Shown here in pieces: positions 1 to 7,599 of a stretch of DNA of 43,697 bases. Where the stretch lies: positions 1 to 43,697 of the IMG/VR virus record IMGVR_UViG_3300009152_000078; one strand, 5' to 3'. The notes beneath the pieces are model-generated. The model was not told where the DNA came from, searched no databases, and worked only from the letters and a program-made list of their open reading frames with translations. A program made the position numbers and the translations under genes. Source of the stretch: a virus. How positions within the stretch are numbered: the first letter of the stretch is position 1; each line of letters opens with the position of its first letter.

Positions 1-901
1 ACGAAGAATCGTAATAAACAAATGTTTGGGCAGTATTGGTATTAAACCACATACTTCCTTCAAGTGGAGAGGCTGGTGCGGAAGAACTAGACACCATTCG
101 TGCGCCTGTACCAATTCCACCGACTTCAATCCAAGATGAGTCATAGTAAACAAATGTTTTACCATTAGTTGACTGGAACCATAGTTGACCAGCCAAAGGT
201 GATGCAGGGGCTGTATCAGAGATAGTTGCGCCTCCAATAATGGTTTCAGCAACCCAAGCACTACCGTTCCACTTTAAGAATTGCCCAGACGATGGTGATG
301 CTACAGAAACGTCACCAATGTCATCCAAGGTATTAATGGTTGGAATAGTTCCGTTAATCCAGCGAGTTCCATCAAACTTTAAGAATTGACCATTAACTGG
401 AGTTGTAAGAACAACATCAGAAAGATCAGTTAAGTCTTCTACAAGATCTGGCTCACCACTTGCTTGGAGCCAACCACCATCATAATAAATGTATGTTTCT
501 AGTGTTGTTGAGTTAAACCAAAGATCACCAGAGTTTGGGGATGCTGGAGCAGTTGCTGCAACTTTGAGGCTTGCTCCACCACCAAAAGATGCTGAGGCAG
601 ATCCAAATTTAGTACCATTAAATACTAAGATGTCATTGAGGGCTGCACCTGTGGTATCAATCTCAATGTTGTCTACAAAAAGAGTAGGAACTTTGAGAGT
701 GTCGTCTGTTTTTAAGACGTCAGCAGAATCACGATAGAGGTTTACGTCACCAGCAGAAGCACCTGAACCCCAAGTAAGACGACCACCTGCTTCAATCTTT
801 AAGCGAGCCTGGGTATCAGCATCAACAAAAACGGTTACGGCATCAGAACCAGCAGAAACAAGTTGCTTGACAGTAATAGGTACTGTAAATTTCTGTGCCA
901 C
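1..901 (-). CDS. Tail fibre protein, 3' end cut by the window edge
   Basis: A GTG start at 901-899 opens a frame that stays open to the window edge (300 codons seen). It begins MAQKFTVPITVKQLV and continues into repeats of the type ASPxxGxLWFNSTxxxTYVYYDSSWIEVGG, at least three copies, alternating with GQFLKWNGSAWV units. Repeats of this kind are common in phage tail fibres and appendages that contact the host surface. An AGGAAG lies about 11 nt upstream of the GTG. The first residues (MAQKF) match the next gene upstream, so the two look like paralogues. The C-terminal receptor-binding part is missing. The tail-fibre call is firm as a class; the receptor is unknown. Confidence 0.8.
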   Translation of the reverse strand, partial: MAQKFTVPITVKQLVSAGSDAVTVFVDADTQARLKIEAGGRLTWGSGASAGDVNLYRDSADVLKTDDTLKVPTLFVDNIEIDTTGAALNDILVFNGTKFGSASASFGGGASLKVAATAPASPNSGDLWFNSTTLETYIYYDGGWLQASGEPDLVEDLTDLSDVVLTTPVNGQFLKFDGTRWINGTIPTINTLDDIGDVSVASPSSGQFLKWNGSAWVAETIIGGATISDTAPASPLAGQLWFQSTNGKTFVYYDSSWIEVGGIGTGARMVSSSSAPASPLEGSMWFNTNTAQTFVYYDSS

Positions 902-949
902 GACCTCAATCGCTTCCTATGTTGTGACCCCGCAAGGTCTATTTAATTC

Positions 950-2242
950 TTAACCTACTACAACAATGGTGTAGTCGTTAGCGGCAATAGTCCCATAAAG
1001 CACCACTGAGAGTGTGTTGCTATTAGAACGGGTTACATCACCAATAACGGTTGCACCAGTTGATACTTCATAAATTCCTACGTTTACATCAGTTGTACTA
1101 AAGTTGTGAGTAACAGTGGTAGTTGAAACTCCTGCAATGCTGGCGGCACAACCCTGTTTTGCTGTACGAGCAAGGGAAGGAGTGCTAGTTGTGCGACCTG
1201 ATGCTTCACCTGAAGCCGATGCCAAGTTAGTGCGAGCAACCGCTTCAGTAGATGCACCAGTACCACCGTCTGTAACAGCAACATCTGTACCGTTCCAAAC
1301 ACCTGTGGTAATTGTGCCAAGTGTTGTAATGCTTGACTGACCAACATATGTAGAAGCAATGTCAATGCTGTCGGCATTTGCTGTAATGCGGTTAGTAGTG
1401 CCAATAACGTCAAGAGAGTTTCCAGTCTTAGTAAGACCAGTACCTGCAATAACTTGACCAGCACCAGAGAATTGAGCAAAAGCAAGGGATGTAGTTCCAA
1501 GAACGATAGTATCGTTAGTTGTAAGTACCCAACCACTATCTGCGTATGCTGTACCCTCAGCAACAAATGTAAAAAATCCTGCTGTAACTTCAACAGAAGC
1601 ATCACAGTCGGTTGCACGGGTTGGTGACCCTGAAGCATTAACAGTGTAGATACCATTCTCAGAACCTGATACTTGATCCTTGATCAAGATACGGTCACCA
1701 GTTACTAGAGTTACACCATCAACAACAGAACCATTAACAAAACTTGAACTCAAAGTTCCAGCAACTGTGGTGGCTACTCTTACAGAGGCTTTAACATCAA
1801 GACCAGTACGGGCTGCGTCTACATATAGTTTAGTTGCAGCATGTCCATCAGCAGTTGGGGCAGCAACACTGATGTTGCCGTTACCATCACGTTTTGCCAA
1901 CTTGGAAGCAGTTGCAGCATCAGTTGCATCTGTAAGCATCTGCCAGAAAGTGGTAGACAACAAACCTGCGTTGCTGGTGTCAGCAAGGTTTAAGGTAAGG
2001 CTTACTGTGCCATTAGATTCACTGACAGTAAGAGCAGTGGCATATGTACCACTGGATTGCACGGCGTGGAGCATTTTGCGCCATGCGCTACCTGAGTACA
2101 CCTTGATGGTGTCTTCGGTACTGTTATAGATGAGGCGGCCTTCAAAGTTGCTACTTGACGGGTCAGTGCCCAGAACCTCAAATTTGGCGTTAACCAGTTG
2201 ATTCTGGTTGAGGTCAATATTAGTTAGAAACTTTTGAGCCAT
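950..2242 (-). CDS. Tail fibre / tail appendage protein
   Basis: This 430-residue protein starts MAQKFLTNIDLNQNQL, like its downstream neighbour. It has a GRLIYNSTEDTIKVYSGSAWRKM segment near residues 35-57, which is the fibre-type 'label on a plot' motif. A Thr/Ser/Gly-rich shaft with VTDGGTGAST near residue 325 follows. The GGTGA(S/T) motif is frequent in phage tail-fibre shafts. The C-terminal ~70 residues are beta-rich (TVTHNFSTTDVNVGIYEV) and may form the tip. AAGGAAG precedes the ATG. It lies in one minus-strand run with three other tail genes and is probably co-transcribed. Specific receptor and trimer structure cannot be read from sequence. Confidence 0.85.
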   Translation of the reverse strand: MAQKFLTNIDLNQNQLVNAKFEVLGTDPSSSNFEGRLIYNSTEDTIKVYSGSAWRKMLHAVQSSGTYATALTVSESNGTVSLTLNLADTSNAGLLSTTFWQMLTDATDAATASKLAKRDGNGNISVAAPTADGHAATKLYVDAARTGLDVKASVRVATTVAGTLSSSFVNGSVVDGVTLVTGDRILIKDQVSGSENGIYTVNASGSPTRATDCDASVEVTAGFFTFVAEGTAYADSGWVLTTNDTIVLGTTSLAFAQFSGAGQVIAGTGLTKTGNSLDVIGTTNRITANADSIDIASTYVGQSSITTLGTITTGVWNGTDVAVTDGGTGASTEAVARTNLASASGEASGRTTSTPSLARTAKQGCAASIAGVSTTTVTHNFSTTDVNVGIYEVSTGATVIGDVTRSNSNTLSVVLYGTIAANDYTIVVVG

Positions 2243-2251
2243 TGAACTTCC

Positions 2252-2680
2252 TTACGTGAGGTATGCGAAACCAGAGAACGCTGATGTAAAGTTTACTACA
2301 ACTTGTGCGGTAGAAACATAATTTACTTCCCCAAATACAACAGTTTTACCACTATCAACGACTGTAATAGACGGGTAACCACCCAAAGCATGTGTGATTG
2401 TCCAAGTTGTAGCAGCAGCACCCTGTGTATGAATGTGCCTAGCCGCTACGGGGTAAACAAGATTAAGGACTTGGTTTGGGGCAATACCCGTAATGTTTGC
2501 ACTTGCCGTACCTGTGGTGACTGTGCCAATGCTGAGAACATTAGGAGGACCCGCAACACCTGGATCATGGACTTCAAGTACTTGATCAGCAGGTTCAGTT
2601 ACGACAGAGACTGTCTTTTTCTGTGTAACCGTAACGTACTTGTTCGGTTGCTTAGTTACCTCAACGGTTTTTGTGCTCAT
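2252..2680 (-). CDS. Small tail-fibre tip protein
   Basis: This 142-residue protein has a Lys/Thr/Val N-terminus and a short GVAGPPN collagen-like break near residue 42. Its C-terminal domain carries TWTITHALGGYPSI, VVDSGKTVVFGEVNY and FSGFAYL. The pattern W-x-I-x-H-x-L-G-x-x-P-x-V-x-V-x-D-S-x-G is a recurring C-terminal domain of phage fibres and is often the distal tip. The gene overlaps the upstream one by ATGA (2677-2680), which indicates translational coupling. It is probably a companion of the two long fibres. A chaperone role for fibre folding is an alternative. Confidence 0.7.
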   Translation of the reverse strand: MSTKTVEVTKQPNKYVTVTQKKTVSVVTEPADQVLEVHDPGVAGPPNVLSIGTVTTGTASANITGIAPNQVLNLVYPVAARHIHTQGAAATTWTITHALGGYPSITVVDSGKTVVFGEVNYVSTAQVVVNFTSAFSGFAYLT

Positions 2681-3384
2681 GCAGGCGGTGCAGAGATAGC
2701 AGCCTCTACAACGACCGTCCCACTCGCCAAGCAGTCCCAGTCTCCAGCGGAGTCCTGAACAAACAAGTCAAAGTTGTAAGCACCCGCAGACACTGTGTTT
2801 TTATCTGAGATGTGCATTTCTAGTGTTCCACCAGCAATCGGGGCAAGATAACCACGTCGCTCTACTGGAAGAGCAATAACGGTGGCTTCTGAAGGGGTGG
2901 ACGCATACCAACGAAGGTCTAGGACAGTAACACCTGCGGTGTTCTTTGCCTGCATGTAGGCGTTCTGTACGGTGAGTATGTCTCCATCAGCATCTTTCCA
3001 TGTGAAAGTGCGGCGGAAGTCCACACGTTGCTTAAAGCGGATTTCCATTGCTTGTGAATCCTCCCACGGAGTAATATTGTCAAGAGCCGATACAACGATT
3101 GTACCCTTTGCTACTGGTCTCTGAACTTCATTGATAGTTGCAAGAACATCATAGGAAAGTTCTCCCAACGGTAGATCCTGGGTTTCTTCGGCACTTAGCG
3201 ACAACATAATGCCATTTTCGCTTGTTAAATCAACAGTTAATTCTTTTTTAGACAAGCCAGTAGTCTGGATAAAAGAACGAGCCTCAGTGGGTTTAATTTG
3301 TCTGTGAGTGCGCCTATCCTTGAGGATAATGAGTCGTTCCCATGGAAGCCCACGAGTGATGTTGTAGTTAACGGTATGGGCCAT
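2677..3384 (-). CDS. Two-domain baseplate/tail-tip-like protein
   Basis: The 235 residues form two similar beta-rich halves. The first holds VNYNITRGLPWERLIIL at residues 5-21 and ends in ELSYDVLATI and AKGTIVV. The second holds IRFKQRVDFRRTFTWKDADGD at about residues 113-133 and ends in GAYNFDLFVQD and ASGTVVVEA. Each half looks like the Ig-like or BppU-type N-terminal modules of tail-tip proteins (inference). It ends in ATGA overlap with the fibre-tip gene. A TAAACT hexamer sits 6 nt before the ATG, and there is no Shine-Dalgarno, so a leaderless transcript is likely. Exact role is unknown. Confidence 0.55.
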   Translation of the reverse strand: MAHTVNYNITRGLPWERLIILKDRRTHRQIKPTEARSFIQTTGLSKKELTVDLTSENGIMLSLSAEETQDLPLGELSYDVLATINEVQRPVAKGTIVVSALDNITPWEDSQAMEIRFKQRVDFRRTFTWKDADGDILTVQNAYMQAKNTAGVTVLDLRWYASTPSEATVIALPVERRGYLAPIAGGTLEMHISDKNTVSAGAYNFDLFVQDSAGDWDCLASGTVVVEAAISAPPA

Positions 3385-3390
3385 ACACTT

Positions 3391-3396
3391 AGTTTA
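3391..3396 (-). promoter_or_regulatory. -10 hexamer of a putative leaderless promoter
   Basis: TAAACT followed by exactly six bases and then the ATG at 3384. The spacing equals that of many other starts in this window. No convincing -35 was identified. Confidence 0.4.
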
Positions 3397-3398
3397 CT

Positions 3399-3566
3399 CT
3401 ATGATTCGTCACCCTTTAAGAGTGCTCCAGCAAGATGTACTGCCAAAGAAGCAATAGAAATCCAAATACCCCATTTAAGGGTTTGTCCACTAAGGGTAAT
3501 TAAAACCATGCCCGTTCCGCTGAGTGTCCAAGCAAGGCTATGCAGTTCATTAATAAGTTTCTTCAC
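3399..3566 (-). CDS. Small membrane protein, holin-like
   Basis: A 55-codon frame from GTG 3566 to TAG 3399, with AGGAG five bases before the GTG. The protein begins VKKLINELHSLAWTLSG. It has two hydrophobic stretches, around residues 11-26 (SLAWTLSGTGMVLITL) and 33-50 (GIWISIASLAVHLAGALL), and a short charged tail (KGDES). Small size, two membrane spans and placement beside tail genes fit an accessory holin or a membrane-associated phage protein. A clearer holin candidate lies at 7310-7582. Function is not proved. Confidence 0.6.
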   Translation of the reverse strand: MKKLINELHSLAWTLSGTGMVLITLSGQTLKWGIWISIASLAVHLAGALLKGDES

Positions 3567-3593
3567 AAGGCTCCTAAGTCGTCACGTTTCAAC

Positions 3594-4544
3594 TTATTGT
3601 CTACGTCTAGAAACGACTGGTGCGGGCAATATAAATGATACCGTAGTTATGGCGATGATAACTCTGCGTCCACTGACAGGTATCACTGATCCAATTGCGG
3701 TATAGGTGTCAAAGACACCCTCGTAGATATTTAATTTCTTTTCAAAGGATTTCTTAACGGCTTTAGGGGCATCCTGTACCGCATTGACAATGGCAAGACC
3801 ATCCTCTGGGGTTACCGCTGAAGCCACAATCGCATCAAACACCTCAGCCGCTTGCTCCCCTGAAACGCTTTCCAGAACTTTAGCGCTCATTGCCAGTTCG
3901 GTGGCTTGCCCTTCACTTACACCACCTTCTTGGGAAATGACCAAATCCACTACTTGAGCAACCTGATCGTTTGTAATGGTGGCATTTTCAAGAACATTCA
4001 CCACTTCAGCAAACTTGTTGTCAGAAAGTTCAGGAGTCAAAATAGCAGCAAAGGTCTGTGTCAAGACTTCGTCAGATACCTTTTCGTCAAAGATGGCGTT
4101 AATAACCGTGCCAAACTCTTTGTCATCAAGAGGGCTGTCAAGAATCTGGGTGGCAAGGGCAACTGTTTCTGCGTCAGACAAGTCACCGTCAAAAGCAGCC
4201 GTAAAGACCGCCTCTAGTTCTGCCGAGGAAAGATTGGAATCCAGCAAGTTCTCAACAATTGCCCCCATCTCTTCCACGCTTGCTTCTGCGCTAAAGACGG
4301 TATCCATCACAATTGTAAGTTCTTGGGCTGAAAGATTAGAACTCAGCAAAGAAACTAAGACTTCAGACACTTGCTCGGTATCAGATGTATCGGCAAGTAC
4401 GGCATTCATTACGGCAGTAAATTGTTCTGTAGAAAGGTCGGCGCTTAGAACCTCATCAAGTGCAGCCGTTATCTCTTCTGTTGAAGCATCAGGGGTAAAG
4501 GTGTTCTCAAGGATGTTCGTTAATACCGCATCCGATATAACCAC
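3594..4544 (-). CDS. Surface protein, C-terminal part in shifted frame: 17-residue helical repeats and membrane anchor
   Basis: This frame continues the 5592 gene after a one-base shift near 4541-4548. It encodes about 14 helical repeats of ~17 residues, consensus x-L-S-x-x-E-x-x-x-V-x-x-x-(L/F)-x-x-x, for example DLSTEQFTAVMNAVLAD and NLSSAELEAVFTAAFDG. A Lys-rich turn (KAVKKSFEKK) follows. Then come a hydrophobic segment (YTAIGSVIPVSG, VIIAITTVSFILPAPVV) and a basic end (SRRRQ). Signal peptide, Thr-rich stalk, repeats and terminal anchor together describe a membrane-anchored surface protein. The frame is open upstream to an ATG at 4673, but those residues look out of frame. I found no Shine-Dalgarno for an independent start. 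Confidence 0.6.
   Translation of the reverse strand: MVISDAVLTNILENTFTPDASTEEITAALDEVLSADLSTEQFTAVMNAVLADTSDTEQVSEVLVSLLSSNLSAQELTIVMDTVFSAEASVEEMGAIVENLLDSNLSSAELEAVFTAAFDGDLSDAETVALATQILDSPLDDKEFGTVINAIFDEKVSDEVLTQTFAAILTPELSDNKFAEVVNVLENATITNDQVAQVVDLVISQEGGVSEGQATELAMSAKVLESVSGEQAAEVFDAIVASAVTPEDGLAIVNAVQDAPKAVKKSFEKKLNIYEGVFDTYTAIGSVIPVSGRRVIIAITTVSFILPAPVVSRRRQ
3768..4490 (-). repeat. Coding tandem repeats, ~17 codons each
   Basis: About 14 degenerate repeats with the pattern LSxxExxxVxxxxLxxx. Acidic residues dominate. The DNA is diverged between copies, so the repetition is visible mainly at protein level. Confidence 0.65.
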
Positions 4545-5592
4545 CGACAGACGGTAGCGTTTGGTCTGGACAAACAGTAGCGTTTGACCCATTACACAAG
4601 TCTTCCGAAGTCGGAATAGGTGTGAAAGGTAGTGTTTGGTCTGTGTCAACGGTAGTGTCTGGGTATGTTTCATATGTTGTTGGGTCTGTTATCTCAGTTG
4701 GGATCTCTTCTGGGATTATTACTGGTATTTCTTCAGGAAGCGTCGCTGGGATGGTTACTTCTGGCATGGTTGTGGATGTCGTCCCCGTTGGTACTTCTAT
4801 TATTGGAGAAATATAGACGGGAACAGTAGATGTCGGAATTTCTGGTGTTGTTGACGTGGTCGTTGTTGATTGGGGCAATGTTGTTTGGGGTACGAAAGAA
4901 GTAGTTGTAGATATTGGAATATCTATTGTGGTCGTAACCGATACTGTAGTATCGGGAGAAATAGTAGTCGTGGTTGTTGTGGTAGTTGGAACAGTTGTTG
5001 TAGTCGTAGTACTTGTTGTTGTTGTTGTTGTTGTAGTGGTGGTTGTGGAAGTGGTAGAAGTGGTAGAAGTGGTAGTTGTAGAAGTGGAAGTGGTAGAAGT
5101 AGTCGTCGTTGCTTCAACAAAGCCATTCCAAAGCGACAAATTACTGATTGTTAAATGACCAGGTTGACAGCAAGTATCTATTGAATATTGTCGGAATGTA
5201 AAGATGTCACCCACTTGAACGGGTATTGATTTAGTTCCTGTTGCAGTATTTGCATAAGTCAACTGAACATAGACACCATTTACTGCGTACTGAGGGGGAT
5301 CGTAGTAAGCACCATCAAGGGTTTGGTAGGCCCAAGTAAAGTCCACTGTGCTTACACCTTGAGGAATGGTTGCTTCTATTTTTACCCAATGAGCAGCACC
5401 GCTACATCCGTTATAGTCAGGACCGTGTAAAGTGATCGCATCACCGATTAACTCAACAGATCCACCGCATGCTTGTGATTGGCTGTATGTCCACTCACCA
5501 AGTGTGTCTGCCTTAACAGAAGTAGTAAAAGGAGTGATCCAAGCAAAGATCGCTACAGGGAGATAGATCCAGAAACCTTTACGCAGTTTCAT
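4507..5592 (-). CDS. Secreted Thr-rich surface protein, N-terminal part (frameshifted gene)
   Basis: The start is ATG 5592, chosen because CGGAGG lies 4 nt upstream. Residues 1-29 form a signal peptide (MKLRKGFWIYLPVAIFAW, cleavage near SVKA). A beta-rich domain of ~130 residues follows with cysteines at ACGGS, NGCSG and DTCCQPG. Next is a Thr/Ser stalk of ~50 residues and a Pro/Thr/Glu-rich linker. The frame then ends at 4507 just after QTLPSVGGYIG. The downstream frame continues sensibly with VVISDAVL if one base of GTCGGTGG is removed (4541-4548). So this is a +1 frameshift, a real break, or a sequencing error. A strong promoter lies upstream. Possible roles are adhesion or superinfection exclusion (inference). 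Confidence 0.65.
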   Translation of the reverse strand: MKLRKGFWIYLPVAIFAWITPFTTSVKADTLGEWTYSQSQACGGSVELIGDAITLHGPDYNGCSGAAHWVKIEATIPQGVSTVDFTWAYQTLDGAYYDPPQYAVNGVYVQLTYANTATGTKSIPVQVGDIFTFRQYSIDTCCQPGHLTISNLSLWNGFVEATTTTSTTSTSTTTTSTTSTTSTTTTTTTTTTTSTTTTTTVPTTTTTTTTISPDTTVSVTTTIDIPISTTTSFVPQTTLPQSTTTTSTTPEIPTSTVPVYISPIIEVPTGTTSTTMPEVTIPATLPEEIPVIIPEEIPTEITDPTTYETYPDTTVDTDQTLPFTPIPTSEDLCNGSNATVCPDQTLPSVGGYIGCGINEHP

Positions 5593-5610
5593 ATGCCTCC
5601 GTAGATACGA

Positions 5611-5640
5611 AAGACGGATCGCTCGCAAGCAACCCGTCTT
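5611..5640 (-). promoter_or_regulatory. 5'-UTR hairpin upstream of the surface-protein gene
   Basis: A perfect 7-bp stem (AAGACGG / CCGTCTT) encloses a 16-nt loop that can itself pair as GCT-TGCG-AGC. It lies between the promoter and the Shine-Dalgarno of the 5592 gene and has no U-tract. It could stabilise or regulate the mRNA. Confidence 0.55.
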
Positions 5641-5659
5641 CGTTGAGTCTCGGTATTAC

Positions 5660-5689
5660 ATTATACACGATTTTGAACATCGTACTCAA
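5660..5689 (-). promoter_or_regulatory. Sigma70-type promoter for the surface-protein gene
   Basis: On the minus strand: -35 TTGAGT (5689-5684), 18-bp spacer, -10 TATAAT (5665-5660). It gives a ~60-nt leader containing the hairpin at 5611-5640. It is the best consensus promoter in this part of the window. Confidence 0.7.
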
Positions 5690-5708
5690 TACTTAGTATA
5701 TAAACCAT

Positions 5709-5852
5709 TTAATATACCCCTTCGCAGCAAGCATCACGGCTTCCACATTGAGGGCAGCGATAGTGGGCATGCTCAGGACGCATGCGAGCGCCGCAGTGAA
5801 CACACTGTTCACTACAGTCGGCTACTTGAGGACTTGGAGTTTGACTTCCCAT
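5709..5852 (-). CDS. Small double-CxxC zinc-ribbon protein
   Basis: A 47-residue frame (ATG 5852, TAA 5709) with CVHCGARMRPEH followed by YRCPQCGSRDACC. Two CxxC knuckles about 13 residues apart are typical of a zinc ribbon that binds nucleic acid or protein. It overlaps the 3' end of the preceding small gene by 31 bp in another frame. The surface-protein promoter begins just downstream. Function beyond zinc binding is unknown. Confidence 0.65.
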   Translation of the reverse strand: MGSQTPSPQVADCSEQCVHCGARMRPEHAHYRCPQCGSRDACCEGVY

Positions 5853-5980
5853 GCACCAGAACCTACAGACTTAATATTAAGTAAAATAGATGTTTTGTAG
5901 CCATGGGCTTTGGCAAGGCGCATTGCTTGATCAATAGCGTCCTGCATAGACGGGGTATGTATTGGGTAAGTGACAATCAC
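5822..5980 (-). CDS. Small hypothetical protein, probably leaderless
   Basis: A 52-residue frame from GTG 5980 to TAG 5822. It reads MIVTYPIHTPSMQDAIDQAM, then a Lys-rich helix and a beta strand (KTSILLNIKSVGSGAWEVKL). TAAACT ends 6 nt before the GTG and there is no Shine-Dalgarno, as in other leaderless starts here. An internal ATG (MQDAID) is an alternative start. Its beginning faces the PhyH gene head to head with only 16 bp between. No family recognised. Confidence 0.5.
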   Translation of the reverse strand: MIVTYPIHTPSMQDAIDQAMRLAKAHGYKTSILLNIKSVGSGAWEVKLQVLK

Positions 5981-5992
5981 GGCTATAGTTTA
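5962..5992. promoter_or_regulatory. Divergent overlapping leaderless promoters
   Basis: Plus strand: TTGGGT (5962-5967), 16-bp spacer, TATAGT (5984-5989), then 7 nt to the ATG at 5997. Minus strand: TAAACT (5992-5987), then 6 nt to the GTG at 5980. The two -10 boxes share bases 5987-5989, so the two directions should compete. Confidence 0.5.
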
Positions 5993-5996
5993 CATC

Positions 5997-6758
5997 ATGG
6001 AACTAGCCGAATTAACTATCCCAGCACCAACACCAGGACCAGCCGATTGGAATGACGATGGGTTTGTTATTAAGAAAGGCTTTCTTCCAGAAGATCTATT
6101 AGTTGCTTATGAGCAGTGCTGGATTGAGCATAATGAAGACCGACCTGGTGGCTGGCCTGATTGCACCCCATATCGCCGTCACCCAGAAGTAATGAGCATC
6201 CTGACGCATCACAACATTAATGACACGCTAGAGCGTTTGATTGGTGAACCAGCGGCTGTCCATTTAAACCTAACGGGTTGGGTAACAACTCGTCGTAATT
6301 GGCATCAAGACACCTACCTTAATCCTGAGCACGTGGGTGACTACTACGCCGCTATTTGGATTGCTTTAGAAGATATACATCCTGATTCTGGTCCTTTTCA
6401 ATTCATCCCTGGATCACACCGTTGGCCCGTGGTTACACGAGAAAAGATCCTTGCAGCGCTTTCACCAGAAGAACAAGACCATCGCTGGCCTAAATATAGT
6501 GAGCGCATATTAACTCCATTGTTTGAAGCAGAGATTGAAAAGCGCAATGCAGAAGTTGTTACATATCTTCCAAAACGAGGTGATGTTCTTTTTTGGCATG
6601 GTCGTTTGTTGCACCGTGGTTCCGAACCAAAGATTGAAGGAATGGTGCGTAAGTCTTTAATCGCACATTACTCAGGAGTTAATCACCGACATGATATGCC
6701 AACAGCGTTACAACATGGTGGTGGCTGGTATTTCCCAATTGATGGAGGCACTGTCTAA
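5997..6758 (+). CDS. Phytanoyl-CoA dioxygenase (PhyH) family Fe(II)/2-oxoglutarate oxygenase
   Basis: This 253-residue protein belongs to the PhyH family. The facial triad is visible: WHQDTYLNP supplies H-x-D (about residue 99) and LFWHGRLLHRGS supplies the distal His (about residue 206). RKSLIAHYSG follows with the Arg that usually holds 2-oxoglutarate. GPFQFIPGSHRWP is the family's GSH-x-W core. Such enzymes hydroxylate small molecules or lipid-like substrates using Fe(II), O2 and 2-oxoglutarate. The substrate here is unknown. ATG 5997 is preferred over the upstream 5970 because it fits a leaderless promoter. It overlaps the methyltransferase by one base. The pair is a plus-strand insertion in a minus-strand block, like a phage moron. 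Confidence 0.85.
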   Translation: MELAELTIPAPTPGPADWNDDGFVIKKGFLPEDLLVAYEQCWIEHNEDRPGGWPDCTPYRRHPEVMSILTHHNINDTLERLIGEPAAVHLNLTGWVTTRRNWHQDTYLNPEHVGDYYAAIWIALEDIHPDSGPFQFIPGSHRWPVVTREKILAALSPEEQDHRWPKYSERILTPLFEAEIEKRNAEVVTYLPKRGDVLFWHGRLLHRGSEPKIEGMVRKSLIAHYSGVNHRHDMPTALQHGGGWYFPIDGGTV

Positions 6759-7336
6759 TGAAACTTTTAAATGTTGGTTGTGGAACACACTACGCACAAG
6801 GTTGGGTAAACGCAGACACGTGGGAAACAGATGACACTAAACCAGATGTCAAGGTAACTCCTGGTCAACCGTACCCTTTTGAAGACAATACATTTGATGC
6901 CATATACATGGGTCATGTCTTGGAGCACATTCCATGGCTAGAAGTATCTACATTCCTTAAAGACATGCAACGTATTGCTAAACCAAATGCACCAATGCTT
7001 GTTGTTGGACCAGACGTTCATAAAACTATTAAGCGATGGAAAGAAGGACAAGAGCCATGGTGGATGGTGGAGTCAGTTATGGAACACCTAGATGTTCCTA
7101 GCACCCATGTTCCTGGTTTGGAATGGTGGGATGGTGCACATCATCATTGGAACTGCCATGAAACAAGAGTTGAGAAGTTACTGAACTCTTTGGACTTCAA
7201 GAACCTTACTAATGTGTTTGATGCAATACCTAATGATCCAGAAGGTAAATCATGGTTTGACGAAAAGAACCAGATTGAATGGCCTGTTGTAGGCAAGTAT
7301 TACTGGCAGTTAGCGTTTCTTTGCAGAAACAGGTAA
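6758..7336 (+). CDS. SAM-dependent methyltransferase (class I)
   Basis: This 192-residue protein opens with the SAM-binding loop LLNVGCGTHYAQGWVNAD (motif I, G-x-G-x). Next come PFEDNTFDAIYMGHVLEHIP, the typical DxxxxxxVLEH post-motif, and then LKDMQRIAKPNAPMLVVGPD. This is the small predicted methyltransferase type often found in glycan or sugar-modification clusters. It is translationally coupled to the PhyH gene (TAATG). Its 3' end overlaps the convergent holin gene by 27 bp. Together the two enzymes could modify a host or phage surface molecule (inference). Confidence 0.85.
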   Translation: MKLLNVGCGTHYAQGWVNADTWETDDTKPDVKVTPGQPYPFEDNTFDAIYMGHVLEHIPWLEVSTFLKDMQRIAKPNAPMLVVGPDVHKTIKRWKEGQEPWWMVESVMEHLDVPSTHVPGLEWWDGAHHHWNCHETRVEKLLNSLDFKNLTNVFDAIPNDPEGKSWFDEKNQIEWPVVGKYYWQLAFLCRNR

Positions 7337-7582
7337 CTTTGCTGGAGTTTCTTCTTTAGCCGCTACTCCAAAAGCAACATCAATGTCTTTAGCAGAAAGA
7401 TTGCCATCTTCTAGGTATAGACGAGCAAGCCGTTCTACAACGGTGGCTACCGCAGCAACACCTGCCATAAGCATGGCTTTCCAAAGTTGCACGCCTGCGA
7501 GGGTGCCTGCTCCAATAACGCCAAGACCTGACGCTGCAAAGGCTGCAAGGATACGAAGTAGGATTTGATTTAGTTTTTGCAC
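7310..7582 (-). CDS. Putative holin / membrane protein of the actinophage type
   Basis: This 90-residue protein starts at GTG 7582 (MQKLNQILLRILAAF). It has two hydrophobic segments: residues 8-31 (LLRILAAFAASGLGVIGAGTLAGV) and 32-48 (QLWKAMLMAGVAAVATV). Then comes ERLARLYLEDGNLSAKDID and a basic tail (SAKKR). The GVIGAG..AGV.LWKA.LMAG..AVATVVE pattern recurs in small membrane proteins of actinophage lysis modules annotated as holins. A TATAAT box lies 6 nt before the GTG without a Shine-Dalgarno. The lysozyme-like gene is far away at 26.2 kb, so a lysis role is inferred from family resemblance only. Confidence 0.65.
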   Translation of the reverse strand: MQKLNQILLRILAAFAASGLGVIGAGTLAGVQLWKAMLMAGVAAVATVVERLARLYLEDGNLSAKDIDVAFGVAAKEETPAKLPVSAKKR

Positions 7583-7588
7583 CTACAG

Positions 7589-7594
7589 ATTATA
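7589..7594 (-). promoter_or_regulatory. -10 hexamer of a putative leaderless promoter
   Basis: A perfect TATAAT, then exactly 6 nt, then the GTG start at 7582. Confidence 0.5.
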
Positions 7595-7599
7595 GATGA

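Noticed and set aside
4856-5158. Val-rich and Cys/Ser-rich plus-strand frames opposite the poly-Thr stalk
   Set aside because: They are mirror readings of the repetitive Thr codons on the minus strand, without a Shine-Dalgarno or protein-like composition.
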